From positions 124,001 through 188,000 of the forward strand of contig JANQJF010000128.1 in assembly GCA_028281765.1 (NCBI GenBank): 64,000 nucleotides of DNA, in the 5' to 3' direction. A program made the position numbers and the translations under genes. This document shows positions 1-9,038 of the stretch, in pieces (the first letter of the stretch is position 1; every line of letters starts with the position of its first letter). The notes under the pieces were generated by a model. The model searched no databases. It worked only from the letters and a program-made list of their open reading frames with translations, and was not told where the DNA came from. The DNA comes from Planctomycetota bacterium. GTDB lineage: Bacteria; Planctomycetota; UBA1135; UBA2386.

Positions 1-780
1 ACGGACGAGAGCTTCCCGAAGGACGGCGAGAAGATCGACGGCGAGTACATGGGGCGCGGCCCCTACCTCGGCGTGAAGGGCAAGTTCAACGTCTTGATCC
101 TGCAGAAGGAGTCCGACTGCGCACGCTTCCTGTCGACGTTCACCCCGTCGAAGGGCACGGATCCGAGCCGCTGGTTCACCGCAGAGCCTGCCGACTGCTT
201 CCTGTTCGCCACGGCCGTCGAGTTCGCCGAGGAGGCGTACAAGGACGACACCGCTATGTGGGCGCACGTGCAGTTCAACCTGGTCAGCAACCTCACCGAC
301 GCGTACCGCGGCTACATGTACCGCATGCCGGTCTGGTGGCAGGAAGGACTGGCCCACGACTTCCGTCGCGAAGTCTACGAGGAGCGCAACGCGTTCTCGG
401 GGATCGCGGACAAGACCGAACGCCTGTTCAAGAAGGAGTTCTCGAACTGGGAGAAGCGCTGCTACGGCCTCATCAAGCACGGCCTGACGAAGCCCGCTCG
501 CGTGACGTGCACTCAATTCACCCACAACAAGCTGAAGTTCGTCGACCACATCGAGATCTGGTCGCGAGTGCAGTTCTTGCGCAGCCTTGGAGACGACAAG
601 TTCGGCAAGCTGATCCACGCGCTGAGCGGTTGCTACACCGCGCAGGGGACCGGCGCGCCGAAGGAGTACATCCTCAAGGTGCAGGAGCAAGCGATCCAAG
701 ACATCTGGGGCTGGTCGCTCGACGAGTTCGACGAGGCTTGGAAGAAGTGGGCGAAGAAGAAGTACAAGAACGCCAAGTAG
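1..780 (+). CDS. Peptidase-MA/DUF1570-like protein, 5' truncated by window edge, probably inactive
   Basis: The reading frame is open from the first base, so the true start lies outside the window; an internal ATG at 49 is not convincing as a start. About 259 residues are visible. The segment PVWWQEGLAHDF resembles the LPxWLHEGxA signature that follows the HExxH helix in gluzincin-like peptidase-MA and DUF1570 proteins, which are common in planctomycetes. At the place where HExxH is expected the protein has HVQFN, so the zinc-binding glutamate and second histidine are missing. The C-terminal part (FLRSLGDDKFGKLIHAL) also fits the family layout. I infer a catalytically dead relative with a structural or binding role. 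An intact version of this motif pair exists in the gene at 32867-34087. Confidence 0.6.
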   Translation, partial: TDESFPKDGEKIDGEYMGRGPYLGVKGKFNVLILQKESDCARFLSTFTPSKGTDPSRWFTAEPADCFLFATAVEFAEEAYKDDTAMWAHVQFNLVSNLTDAYRGYMYRMPVWWQEGLAHDFRREVYEERNAFSGIADKTERLFKKEFSNWEKRCYGLIKHGLTKPARVTCTQFTHNKLKFVDHIEIWSRVQFLRSLGDDKFGKLIHALSGCYTAQGTGAPKEYILKVQEQAIQDIWGWSLDEFDEAWKKWAKKKYKNAK

Positions 781-1583
781 GCGGCCGCGACGGCACGAAC
801 TACCGACTCACCGCCGAGCACGTCGCGGCGTTCGAGCACGACGGTTACGTGCATCTGCCCGGGGTTCTGAGCGACGAGGAAGTCGCGTCGCTCGAAGCCG
901 ACTACGACCGGCTGATCCGCGGCGAGATCGAAGTCCCCGGCAAGGACTTCTGCGACATGTCAGGCGACTACTCGAAGGACCCCGCCGACTTCTCGATCAT
1001 CAACGTGATGCTGCCGCGCAAGTATCACCCGGCGTGGCGGGGCAACGTCTACGAGCAGCGCGCAGCGACGATCGCACGGCAGCTCTGCGGTGACGGCATG
1101 GCGATCGACTACGACCAGCTGCTCGCGAAGCGGCCCGGCAAGGACGACGCGGTGTTCGCCTGGCACCAGGACCTCGCCTACTGGCCGGTCACCGACGATC
1201 TACGAACCGCCACGCTCTGGCTCGCGATCGACGACTCGACGATCGAGAACGGCTGCATGCGCTTCGTGCCCGGATCCCATCGCGAGCCCGCACTCCGCCC
1301 CCACCGCCCCGCCACCGGCGACCGCAGCGAATCCCACACGCTGATCGCCGAGGTCGACGAGAACCGCGACGAGGTCCGCTACGCGGAGATCCGCCGCGGC
1401 GACGTCACGGTGCACAACGAGAGCGTGATCCACGGCAGCGGCGGGAACACCAGCGACCGCTGGCGCCGAGCCTACGTGATCGCGTTCCGCAGCCGCGAAA
1501 CCATCGCCGAGGAGCGCCGGCTGGGTTTCACGCATTCCCACAACGACGAGGACGACGTCCTGCGTGACGTGGGCGGCGACTGA
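747..1583 (+). CDS. Phytanoyl-CoA dioxygenase (PhyH) family protein
   Basis: Member of the Fe(II)/2-oxoglutarate-dependent PhyH superfamily, which hydroxylates or otherwise oxidises small organic substrates. The N-terminus (LTAEHVAAFEHDGYVHLPG) is the usual opening of the family. The iron facial triad is visible as WHQD (first His and Asp) and a distal His in NESVIHGSGGN; the Arg in DRWRRAY is well placed to bind 2-oxoglutarate. The family does not fix the substrate. No ATG lies near the conserved N-terminus. The GTG at 747, which overlaps the end of the upstream gene by 34 bases, is the best available start, but its ribosome-binding site is poorly spaced, so the start is uncertain. The 278-residue length is normal. 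Confidence 0.85.
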   Translation: MGEEEVQERQVGGRDGTNYRLTAEHVAAFEHDGYVHLPGVLSDEEVASLEADYDRLIRGEIEVPGKDFCDMSGDYSKDPADFSIINVMLPRKYHPAWRGNVYEQRAATIARQLCGDGMAIDYDQLLAKRPGKDDAVFAWHQDLAYWPVTDDLRTATLWLAIDDSTIENGCMRFVPGSHREPALRPHRPATGDRSESHTLIAEVDENRDEVRYAEIRRGDVTVHNESVIHGSGGNTSDRWRRAYVIAFRSRETIAEERRLGFTHSHNDEDDVLRDVGGD

Positions 1584-1673
1584 GCCCCGAATTCCGCGGT
1601 TCCATGTCCCGGCGGCCCGGCTCCCGGCCTTGACCCTGGCCCAACGTCTGCCATTTGCCAGATCGGAGTCGCC

Positions 1674-4307
1674 GTGTTCGGAATCAAGCTCGTGTCGTGT
1701 CTGGGTGCTCTCGCCGCGTGCTGTTCGCTCTGCCCGAGCGAAGCTCGCGCGCAGACCCTGTTCGAATGGGCGCCCAAGCATCATCTGCCCCCACACGCCG
1801 CCATCAGCTACGCCGGGGCCTTCCTCGATGTGGACGGCGACCTCGACCTCGATCTAGTCGTCGCGAACCAGGGACAGAACACGGCCTATCGGAACGACGG
1901 ACACGGGCGCTTCTCCGAGTTCGGCGGCCTTCTGCCCACCGACGACGACGAGACCCACTGCGTCGTCGCGTTCGACTTCGACAGGGACGGCGACCTCGAC
2001 CTCGTTTGGGGGAACGACGAGTCCCAGAACCGCGCCCTCCGCAACGACGGCGGCACGTTCGTGGACGTCACGGCCACCGTCCTTCCGGGAGAAGTCACCG
2101 CGACGAGATCGCTGGACTTCGCGGACATCGACGCGGACGGCGACATGGATCTCGCGATCGGCAATCACGGGGAACCGGACCGGCTCTATCGCAACGACAG
2201 CGGCGTGTTCGTCGACGTTACGGCGACCCAGTTTCCCGCGACCTCCTCCTACCAGACCAACGTCGTGCAGTTTGCCGACGCGGATCTGGACGGCGACGCA
2301 GACCTGCTGCTGGGCTCGATCGAACGACTGCAGATCTACGCAAACGACGGCCTTGGCACGTTCGTCGATGCGAGCGCGAGCCGACTGCCGGCGGGCATCA
2401 ACCGAGTGTTCTCCCTCGCCACCGCCGACCTCGACTCGGATGGAGACCTCGACATCGCGCTGGGCACCGACAACGGCTGGTCCTCACGCCTGCTCGACAA
2501 CGACGGCGACGGAAACTTCGGCGACGTGTCGAACCGACTCCCACAGAACCTCGAACTCACCGCCGCCGTCGGCGCATTCGACATCGATGGCGACTCGGAC
2601 GTCGACCTCCTGTTCGGCAACGGCGGCGCCATCACGGCCCCCGCGGCGGCCAACCGCCTCTTCCTGAACGACGGCTCGGGCAGCTTCTCCGACGCCACGG
2701 CCCAGCTGCCGAAGGATCGTGACCGCATGAGCGGCATCGTGATCGGCGACATCGACGGCGACGCGGACCTCGACTGGCTCGCGTGCCGACTCGGCGTCGG
2801 CCGCGCCGTGCGGAACGCGCTGCACCTCAACGACGGCGCCGGCACATTCGACCGAGCCGACGAGACCGGCCTACCGATCGCGGAGGCGACGAGCCGTGCC
2901 GTGGCCATCGGGGACGTGAACGGCGACGGGTACCTGGACGTGTTTTTCGGCAACGAGCCGTCCATCTTGGTCGGCTGGGGCGGGGAGAACCACCTCCACG
3001 TGTTCGACCCCGAGACCCGCCGCTTCGTGGACGCCGACGCGGGTGCGATCCCGGCCGACGTCGCCCAGACCGAAGCCGCGGTCTTCGTCGACGCCGACGC
3101 CGACGCCGATCTCGACCTCGTGATCGGCGGCCCCGATCCGGGCGAGACCCGACTACTCCTCAACGACGGAGCCGGAACGTTCACCGACGTGACGGCAACC
3201 CGACTGCCCGGCGCCGCCCCGGCCATGGCGATCGCCGTCGGCGACGTCGATGGCGACACGGATCCGGACATCGTGCTCGGCGCGGGCCTGATCTTCCCGG
3301 TCCCCCTGCGGCTGTATCGAAACGACGGCCAAGGCTTCTTCACGGAGGACTCTGCGGCGAGCCTGCCGGGAATCTCGATCGTTGCGGGCGACATCGAACT
3401 CGCGGACGTCGACGGCGATCTGGATCTCGACGTCATCGCCGCGAGTTCACCGCTCCTGTCCGTGAACGAACGCGATCTCGTCCTGATCAACGACGGCTCG
3501 GGAGTCTTCACGGACGAGAGTGACGCGCGCCTACCGGCGACGTCCACGAGGTCCCGAACCCTGGCCGTGTTCGACGCCGACGGCGACGCGGACGCCGACA
3601 TCTACTTCGCCAACAACTCGACCGACGAACTGTTCGTCAACGACGGCAGCGGCTTCTTCTCAGTGACCCCTCCCGGCACGCTGCCGGACCTCCCGACATC
3701 GAGCCGCGCCCCGACAACCGGAGACTTCGACGGGGACGGCGACCTCGACCTCGTGGTCGGCAAGTCCGTCGGCAGTCGCTTCTACGAGAACGACGGGACA
3801 GGCACCTTCGCCGACACGACGGCGACCCGCCTACAGAACATGGGCGACAACGCGTGGGACATCGCAGCGGCCGACGTGGACCGCGACGGCGACCTCGACA
3901 TGGTGATTGCCGATTCCGGAGCTTTCGGCTCGGCCAATCACCTGCTCGTGAACGCGACCCGCCAGCTCGTCGCGCCCTGGCACCTGGTCCCCGGGCTCGA
4001 CTTCGTCCTCGAGCACTACGCCAACCCTGGCTTCTCGACGCTCTTCCACATCGCGATCCCGATCGTCGGACGGGATCACGACTGGATCGAGATCCCCGCG
4101 TTCGGCGGCCTGGCGCTCGATCCGTCCGTTCTGATCACCCTCGATCCCGTCTACCTGCCACCCTTCGTCGGGCGCGGCCGCACGACGATCGACGTCCCGA
4201 ACGACCCCGCGCTCGCCGACAGCTCTTGGCATTTCCAGGCGCTGGACATCCAGCTCGACACGACGGCACGCTTCACGAACTCGATCGCCGACCGCGTATT
4301 GCGCTGA
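1674..4307 (+). CDS. Secreted FG-GAP/VCBS beta-propeller protein with C-terminal shared beta-domain
   Basis: GTG start at 1674 with GGAG five bases upstream. Residues 1-26 form a signal peptide ending SEARA. Roughly residues 45-755 consist of a dozen or so repeats carrying calcium-binding runs such as DVDGDLDLDL, DFDRDGDLDLV and DADGDADADI followed by LxxNDGxGxF. This is the FG-GAP/VCBS pattern that folds into integrin-like beta-propellers used for adhesion or ligand binding. After about residue 760 the repeats stop and a ~115-residue domain ends the protein (WHFQALDIQ near the end). This terminal domain resembles those of several other exported proteins in the window. The protein is likely calcium-stabilised and extracellular or surface-bound; its ligand is unknown. 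Confidence 0.9.
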   Translation: MFGIKLVSCLGALAACCSLCPSEARAQTLFEWAPKHHLPPHAAISYAGAFLDVDGDLDLDLVVANQGQNTAYRNDGHGRFSEFGGLLPTDDDETHCVVAFDFDRDGDLDLVWGNDESQNRALRNDGGTFVDVTATVLPGEVTATRSLDFADIDADGDMDLAIGNHGEPDRLYRNDSGVFVDVTATQFPATSSYQTNVVQFADADLDGDADLLLGSIERLQIYANDGLGTFVDASASRLPAGINRVFSLATADLDSDGDLDIALGTDNGWSSRLLDNDGDGNFGDVSNRLPQNLELTAAVGAFDIDGDSDVDLLFGNGGAITAPAAANRLFLNDGSGSFSDATAQLPKDRDRMSGIVIGDIDGDADLDWLACRLGVGRAVRNALHLNDGAGTFDRADETGLPIAEATSRAVAIGDVNGDGYLDVFFGNEPSILVGWGGENHLHVFDPETRRFVDADAGAIPADVAQTEAAVFVDADADADLDLVIGGPDPGETRLLLNDGAGTFTDVTATRLPGAAPAMAIAVGDVDGDTDPDIVLGAGLIFPVPLRLYRNDGQGFFTEDSAASLPGISIVAGDIELADVDGDLDLDVIAASSPLLSVNERDLVLINDGSGVFTDESDARLPATSTRSRTLAVFDADGDADADIYFANNSTDELFVNDGSGFFSVTPPGTLPDLPTSSRAPTTGDFDGDGDLDLVVGKSVGSRFYENDGTGTFADTTATRLQNMGDNAWDIAAADVDRDGDLDMVIADSGAFGSANHLLVNATRQLVAPWHLVPGLDFVLEHYANPGFSTLFHIAIPIVGRDHDWIEIPAFGGLALDPSVLITLDPVYLPPFVGRGRTTIDVPNDPALADSSWHFQALDIQLDTTARFTNSIADRVLR

Positions 4308-4380
4308 CCGGTCGAGCGAGGCGGCACGCGGACACCGAGCACTCTTGGGCGGCGGCGCCATTCGCGGTAAGACCTAGGCC

Positions 4381-5097
4381 GTGACCCCATTCGGCGCCAT
4401 TTACTTCGACTGCGATTCCACGCTCTCGACGATCGAGGGAATCGACGATCTCGCCGGCGGCTGCCCCCCGGAAGTGCGCGACCAGATCGCCGCACTGACC
4501 GATGCCGCAATGGACGGCGACAAGTCGGTCGAGCAGGTCTACGGCGAACGCCTCGCGTTGATCCGGCCGACGCGCGCCGCGGTCGAGGCGATCGGCCAAG
4601 CCTACATCGACAACCCGGTCCCGGACGTCACGGACGTCGTCGCGGCACTCCGCTGGCTCGGCAAGCAGGTCGGAATCGTCAGCGGCGGACTCCAGCTCGC
4701 GGTCGACGTCTTCGCCCGGCATCTCGACGTCGAGCCGTCGCGGGTCCACGCGGTCGGCCTCGAGTTCGACTCCGCCGGGAACTACCAGGACTTCGACCGC
4801 ACCTGCCCACTCGCACGCAACGGAGGCAAGCCCGAGGTGCTGCGAAACGTCGCCGCGGAACCGCCGCTCGCCTTCGTCGGTGACGGCATCACGGACCTCG
4901 AGTCCGCACCCGTCGTGAGCCGATTCATAGGATTCGGCGGCGTCGCCCGACGCGAGAAGGTCGTCGACGCTTCCGAGCACTACGCGGACGGCCCGTCGCT
5001 GGCGTCGGTGTTGCCATTCTGTACGACGCCCGCCGAGCAGGGCCGCCTGCGCACTCACTCCCGATTCGCACACCTCCTCGAAGGACCCACCTCGTGA
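4381..5097 (+). CDS. serB: Phosphoserine phosphatase-like HAD hydrolase (SerB type)
   Basis: A 238-residue cytoplasmic HAD phosphatase. Motif I is DCDST (residues 10-14), whose first Asp is the phospho-acceptor; motif II is the Ser of IVSGG; motif III is the Lys of NGGKPEVL; motif IV is GDGITD. This set and the length match SerB, which makes serine from phosphoserine. The start is a GTG at 4381. Its TGA overlaps the GTG of the downstream aminotransferase by four bases (GTGA), so the two are translationally coupled. The aminotransferase could make phosphoserine, which supports a role in serine synthesis. A related HAD phosphatase with another substrate cannot be excluded. Confidence 0.8.
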   Translation: MTPFGAIYFDCDSTLSTIEGIDDLAGGCPPEVRDQIAALTDAAMDGDKSVEQVYGERLALIRPTRAAVEAIGQAYIDNPVPDVTDVVAALRWLGKQVGIVSGGLQLAVDVFARHLDVEPSRVHAVGLEFDSAGNYQDFDRTCPLARNGGKPEVLRNVAAEPPLAFVGDGITDLESAPVVSRFIGFGGVARREKVVDASEHYADGPSLASVLPFCTTPAEQGRLRTHSRFAHLLEGPTS

Positions 5098-6167
5098 CCG
5101 ACCACCCGATCCTGTTCATCCCCGGCCCCGTCGAAGTCGACCCGGAGCTGCGTGACATCATGTCGATGCCGCTGGTCGGCCACCGCAGCAGCGAGTTCAA
5201 AGACTGCACGCTGCGGCTCGCGGACAGGCTGAAGAAGCTGTTCTGCACCGAGCAGTACGGGTTCTTCGAAAACGCCCCGGGCACCGCGCTCATGGAGGCG
5301 GGGATCCGCAACCTCGTGCACGATCGAGTGCTGCACCTGACCTGTGGCTCGTTCGGCGATCGCTGGCACAAGACCAGCAAGGCGTGCGGACGCACCCCGA
5401 CGATCGTCAAAGCCGAATGGGGCACGGCGTTCACGCCGAACGTCCTGCGGGAAGCGCTGCAGAGCGCGGACGAACCGTTCGAGGCCATCTGCATCACGCA
5501 CAACGAGACGTCGACCGGCGTCATCAATCCGCTCGCCGACCTCGCGGCCACCGTGCGCGAGGTCTCGCCCGACACGCTGATCCTCGTCGACGCCGTGACC
5601 GCGGTCGGCGGCGCCGAGCTCCGCTTTGACGACTGGGGCATCGACCTCGCGTTCGCCGGCACGCAGAAGTGCCTCGCGCTGCCGCCGGGTCTCTGCGTCT
5701 ACGCCGTGTCCGAGCGCGCGATCCGGAAAGCCGAGACCGTCGAAGGCCGCGGCTTCTTGTTCGACTTCGTCGCGACGCCGGGCCGCTTCGCCAAGGGCGC
5801 ACCGCCCGCGACGCCGTGCATCCCGCTCGCGTTCGCGCTCGACCGCCAGCTCGACCGGATCCTCGACACCGAGGGGCTCGAGAACCGCTGGCAGCGCCAC
5901 CTCGAGATGCAGGCGATCACGCTCGGCTGGGCCGAACAGCACGGCTTCGCGCCGTTCGTCAAAGAAGCCGCGCACCGCTCGCCCACCGTCTCCGCGCTGA
6001 CGAATGGCTCGATGGACGGTGCCGACATCGTCGCGCGCGCAAAGGCCGCCGGCTTCACGCTCGGCCGCGGCTACGGCGACCTCAAGGAGACGACGTTCCG
6101 AGTCGGCCACATGGGCGACCACAGCCCCGACCGCCTGCGCGCGCTCCTCGCCGCGGTCGCCTCCTAG
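5094..6167 (+). CDS. Class V aminotransferase (phosphoserine/alanine-glyoxylate type)
   Basis: PLP-dependent fold-type I enzyme of 357 residues. FIPGPVEVDPE at the N-terminus is the signature of the alanine-glyoxylate/serine-pyruvate aminotransferase group, D166 in VDAVTAVGG contacts the PLP pyridine nitrogen, and K192 in AGTQKCLALPP is the Schiff-base lysine. Some members of this group replace the classical SerC as phosphoserine aminotransferase. Its four-base overlap with the SerB-like gene makes phosphohydroxypyruvate to phosphoserine the most likely reaction. Serine-glyoxylate or alanine-glyoxylate transamination remains possible. The start is the GTG inside the upstream stop. Confidence 0.82.
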   Translation: MTDHPILFIPGPVEVDPELRDIMSMPLVGHRSSEFKDCTLRLADRLKKLFCTEQYGFFENAPGTALMEAGIRNLVHDRVLHLTCGSFGDRWHKTSKACGRTPTIVKAEWGTAFTPNVLREALQSADEPFEAICITHNETSTGVINPLADLAATVREVSPDTLILVDAVTAVGGAELRFDDWGIDLAFAGTQKCLALPPGLCVYAVSERAIRKAETVEGRGFLFDFVATPGRFAKGAPPATPCIPLAFALDRQLDRILDTEGLENRWQRHLEMQAITLGWAEQHGFAPFVKEAAHRSPTVSALTNGSMDGADIVARAKAAGFTLGRGYGDLKETTFRVGHMGDHSPDRLRALLAAVAS

Positions 6168-6170
6168 ACC

Positions 6171-7073
6171 ATGCACCCGTTCGGCCGACATCTCGACGCG
6201 TTCCTGCGCCAGCTCAGGGACGTGCGTCAGATGTCGCCGAACACGCTGCGCGCCTACCGCAGCGACCTGAGCGACTTCCTCACGTGGCTGCCCGAGCACT
6301 GCGAAGCCCCCGGTCGCCTCGAGCTGCGCCGCTTCCTCGTCGAGCTCGAGGAGCGCGGGCTCAAGGCCACGACCGTGCAGCGCAAGCTCGCGGCGGTGCG
6401 CTCGTACCACAAGTACCTGCGCGAGTTCGAAGGGCTCGCCGAGGACCCGAGCAAACTCGTCCGCGGCCCGAAGCTGCCCAAGCGCATTCCGAAGTTCCTG
6501 TCCGAGTCCGAGGTCGACCTTCTGCTCGGTCTGTCGTTCGAGGACGACTTCTTCGGTCGCCGCGACCACGCCCTGCTCGAGTTCCTCTACTCGACCGGCT
6601 GTCGCGTGAGTGAAGCCGCGACCGTCCGACTCCGCGACGTCGACCTGGAGGACGGCTCCGTGCTCGTGCACGGCAAGGGCAAGAAGCAGCGCATCTGCCT
6701 CCTGGGCAACCCGGCCCGCCAGGCGCTCGAAGCCTACCTGGAGAGCCGCCGCGAGCGCATCGCTGCCCAGAAGACCGGCGACCCCGGCGTGCTGTTCCTC
6801 AACCGCTTCGCGAAGCCTCTGTCCTCGCGCTGGATGTTCGAAACCGTGCTGCAGCACGCGCGACGAGCGGGCATTCCGACGCGGCTCACGCCCCACGGAC
6901 TGCGCCACTCGTTCGCAACACACATGCTGCAGCGTGGGGCCGACCTCAGGACCCTGCAGGAGATGCTGGGCCACGAGAACCTCGTCACGACCGAGATCTA
7001 CACCCACGTGTCGATGCGGCAGCTGCGTGAGGTGTACGACAAGGCGCACCCGCACGGCGCCGAGCACGAGTAG
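6171..7073 (+). CDS. xerC: Tyrosine recombinase XerC/XerD
   Basis: A 300-residue site-specific recombinase with a SAM-like N-terminal core-binding domain (about residues 1-95) and a C-terminal catalytic domain. The catalytic residues are all visible: R145 (TGCRVSEA), K169 (GKGKKQR), H242 and R245 (HGLRHSFATH), H268 (LGHENL) and nucleophile Y277 (TEIYTHV). Their spacing is nearly the same as in E. coli XerD. The expected role is resolving chromosome dimers at dif, with FtsK. The ATG lies three bases after the aminotransferase stop, so it is probably the third gene of that operon. Its stop is one base from the stop of the convergent symporter gene. XerC and XerD cannot be told apart here. Confidence 0.92.
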   Translation: MHPFGRHLDAFLRQLRDVRQMSPNTLRAYRSDLSDFLTWLPEHCEAPGRLELRRFLVELEERGLKATTVQRKLAAVRSYHKYLREFEGLAEDPSKLVRGPKLPKRIPKFLSESEVDLLLGLSFEDDFFGRRDHALLEFLYSTGCRVSEAATVRLRDVDLEDGSVLVHGKGKKQRICLLGNPARQALEAYLESRRERIAAQKTGDPGVLFLNRFAKPLSSRWMFETVLQHARRAGIPTRLTPHGLRHSFATHMLQRGADLRTLQEMLGHENLVTTEIYTHVSMRQLREVYDKAHPHGAEHE

Positions 7074-7074
7074 C

Positions 7075-8436
7075 TCAGCCGCGGCGCGCGTCGATCGCCG
7101 AGCCCGCGAGATACGCCACCGTCGCGATCCCGAGCGACAACAAGAACGGATAGCTGCTACCGACGACGTAGGCGAAGCCGACCCACGCGACCGCGCCGCC
7201 GAGCAGGGCCGCGGTCCCGGCCCAGACGCCTCCGAAGCGGCACCCGAGCCCGAACACCGCCGTGACGACCACCCCCGCGCTCGCGAAGCCCGAAGACTCC
7301 GCGACGAGGTCGAACACGCTGTCCGCCGAACTCGCGAGCAGCCAAGCAATCAGGCCGAACAGCACGACCCCGGCACGCGCCGCGGCGAGGCGACCGCGCC
7401 CCCCGCTCGAACGGCTCGGCAGCAGGTTGCGCGCGAAGATCGCCGCGGCCGCGAGCAGCGCACTGTCCACCGTCGACAGGATCGCGGACACGAGCGCGCC
7501 CGCAAACACGACGAACAGCACCGTCGGCAGCTGCTGCTGCGCGAGCGTCGGCAGGAAGCCGTCGGCGTGTTCGAGGCTGCCGACCGCGCCGCGATTCGCG
7601 AGCGCGAGCAGGACCGGAATCGAGCCGACCGCGAGGTAGAGCATCCCTCCGAACAACGCACCGCGCCGCGCCGACGACGCGGACTGGGCCGCGAGCGTGC
7701 GCGCGACGATCTCCTGCGCGACGAGAGAGCCGATCACGACGAGCGCCCACGTCTCGACGGTCTCGAGCCACATCCCGCCGGCTGGCGCGGGGCGCGGCGG
7801 CGCGTTCGAAATCTGCGCGCAGAACTCGGCAACCCCGCCCGCGTGCGTGACCGAGCAGGCGAGAAGCACGAACAGCCCGAGGACGAGCACGATGCCCTGC
7901 ACGACGTCGGTGACGACGTCGGCGAGGAGCCCCCCGATCCCCGTGTAGACGATCGCGAGGATCGACGCGATCGCGACCGTCGTCGCGACCGACATGCCCG
8001 TGCTCGCCGAGAGGATCTCGCCGAACGCGCGGATCTGCGCCGCCGCCCACAGCACCGAGGCCGGGATCGTCACGATCGCCGCGAGCCGCTCGGTCGGCAT
8101 GCCGAAACGCTGACGGAAGAGATCGGCGAGCGTCGTGATCCCACGCCGCCACAACGGCGCTGCGAGCAGCAGCCCCATCGCTACGAGGCACATCCCGAAC
8201 CCGAACGGTTCGACGGAGTTCACGCCGAGGCCTTCCGCGTGAATCTGACCGGCTGCGCTGATGCACGTCTCGGCACCGAACCACGTCGCGAACACCGACA
8301 TCGCGACCGTCCACGTGCCGAGCTTGCGGCCCGCGACGAGGAAGTCGTCTTCGGTTCGCACCCGCCGCGCCGCCCACAGCCCGATCAGCAGCTGCACGAC
8401 GACGTAGCCGAGGATCGCGTACGCGAGCGGAGTCAA
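7075..8436 (-). CDS. Sodium:solute symporter (SSS) family transporter
   Basis: About 453 residues and very hydrophobic, with a dozen or so predicted membrane segments. FLVAGRKLGTWTVAMSVFATWFG is the typical segment after the first helix of SSS family members (PutP/PanF/SglT group). Sodium-driven uptake of a small organic solute is expected; the substrate is not apparent. I place the start at a TTG at 8436 inside the stop of the upstream Nudix gene (TTGA overlap), because the first helix (TPLAYAILGYVVVQLLIGLW) begins directly after it. Longer in-frame versions only add residues that shadow the Nudix gene. GTG at 8448 is an alternative. Confidence 0.85.
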   Translation of the reverse strand: MTPLAYAILGYVVVQLLIGLWAARRVRTEDDFLVAGRKLGTWTVAMSVFATWFGAETCISAAGQIHAEGLGVNSVEPFGFGMCLVAMGLLLAAPLWRRGITTLADLFRQRFGMPTERLAAIVTIPASVLWAAAQIRAFGEILSASTGMSVATTVAIASILAIVYTGIGGLLADVVTDVVQGIVLVLGLFVLLACSVTHAGGVAEFCAQISNAPPRPAPAGGMWLETVETWALVVIGSLVAQEIVARTLAAQSASSARRGALFGGMLYLAVGSIPVLLALANRGAVGSLEHADGFLPTLAQQQLPTVLFVVFAGALVSAILSTVDSALLAAAAIFARNLLPSRSSGGRGRLAAARAGVVLFGLIAWLLASSADSVFDLVAESSGFASAGVVVTAVFGLGCRFGGVWAGTAALLGGAVAWVGFAYVVGSSYPFLLSLGIATVAYLAGSAIDARRG

Positions 8437-9038
8437 ATCTCGAGCCACTCCCGCGCGCGACGCGCCATCCGCACCGTGCTCTCTTCGTGCACCGTGCGCT
8501 CGATCTCGTCCCAGCCGAACCACCGGACGTCGTGCGATTCTTCGCTGACGACGATGTCCTGATCGGGCCCAGCGACGAGCAGGAAGCGCACGTCGTGATG
8601 CTCGTGCGCCGGCTCGTCCTTGCGCGCCGGGATGTCATGCACGTCGACGTCGAGCGTCATGCCGTCTCCGAACACCGTGAACTCGGTCATGCCCGACTCC
8701 TCGCGCGCTTCGGTCAGGGCAACCGTCGCGGCGTCCGTCTCACCATCCGCGTGACCACCCAGTTGCAGCCAGCGACCGAGCTTGCGGTGGTGAGTCAGCA
8801 GCGACTTCTCGTGGTCCGCGGACACGATCCAGCAGCTCGCCGTGATGTGCCCCGGCATGCACGTGCGGAGGAAGCAGTCCTCGTGAGCCTCGACGAGCGC
8901 GCGAATCCGCCCGGCCATGGCGCCGTCCCCGGGCCATCGCTCGACGTGCCGAGCCAACAGATCCAGAAGAGGACGCCGGTGCATGGCGCGCCATTGTGCG
9001 GAAACGGCCGCGCGATCCCACTCAGTCGCGGTGGGCAA
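8433..9038 (-). CDS. Nudix hydrolase
   Basis: A 201-residue member of the Nudix superfamily, which cleaves nucleoside diphosphates linked to another group. The Nudix box is GGHADGETDAATVALTEAR followed by EESGM. The glutamates that bind metal (REESG-like EE pair) are present, while the Arg that normally precedes them in the consensus RE is Thr here. The GGHADG form is a known sub-type of unknown substrate. The start overlaps the 3' end of the MFS gene by 17 bases; a second ATG (MHRRPLL) lies 18 codons in. Its stop overlaps the start of the symporter gene. A housekeeping or nucleotide-sanitising role is likely. Confidence 0.85.
   Translation of the reverse strand: MPTATEWDRAAVSAQWRAMHRRPLLDLLARHVERWPGDGAMAGRIRALVEAHEDCFLRTCMPGHITASCWIVSADHEKSLLTHHRKLGRWLQLGGHADGETDAATVALTEAREESGMTEFTVFGDGMTLDVDVHDIPARKDEPAHEHHDVRFLLVAGPDQDIVVSEESHDVRWFGWDEIERTVHEESTVRMARRAREWLEI

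Noticed and set aside
258..746. In-frame upstream extension of the PhyH gene
   Set aside because: It is a shadow of the peptidase-like gene with an arginine-rich composition.
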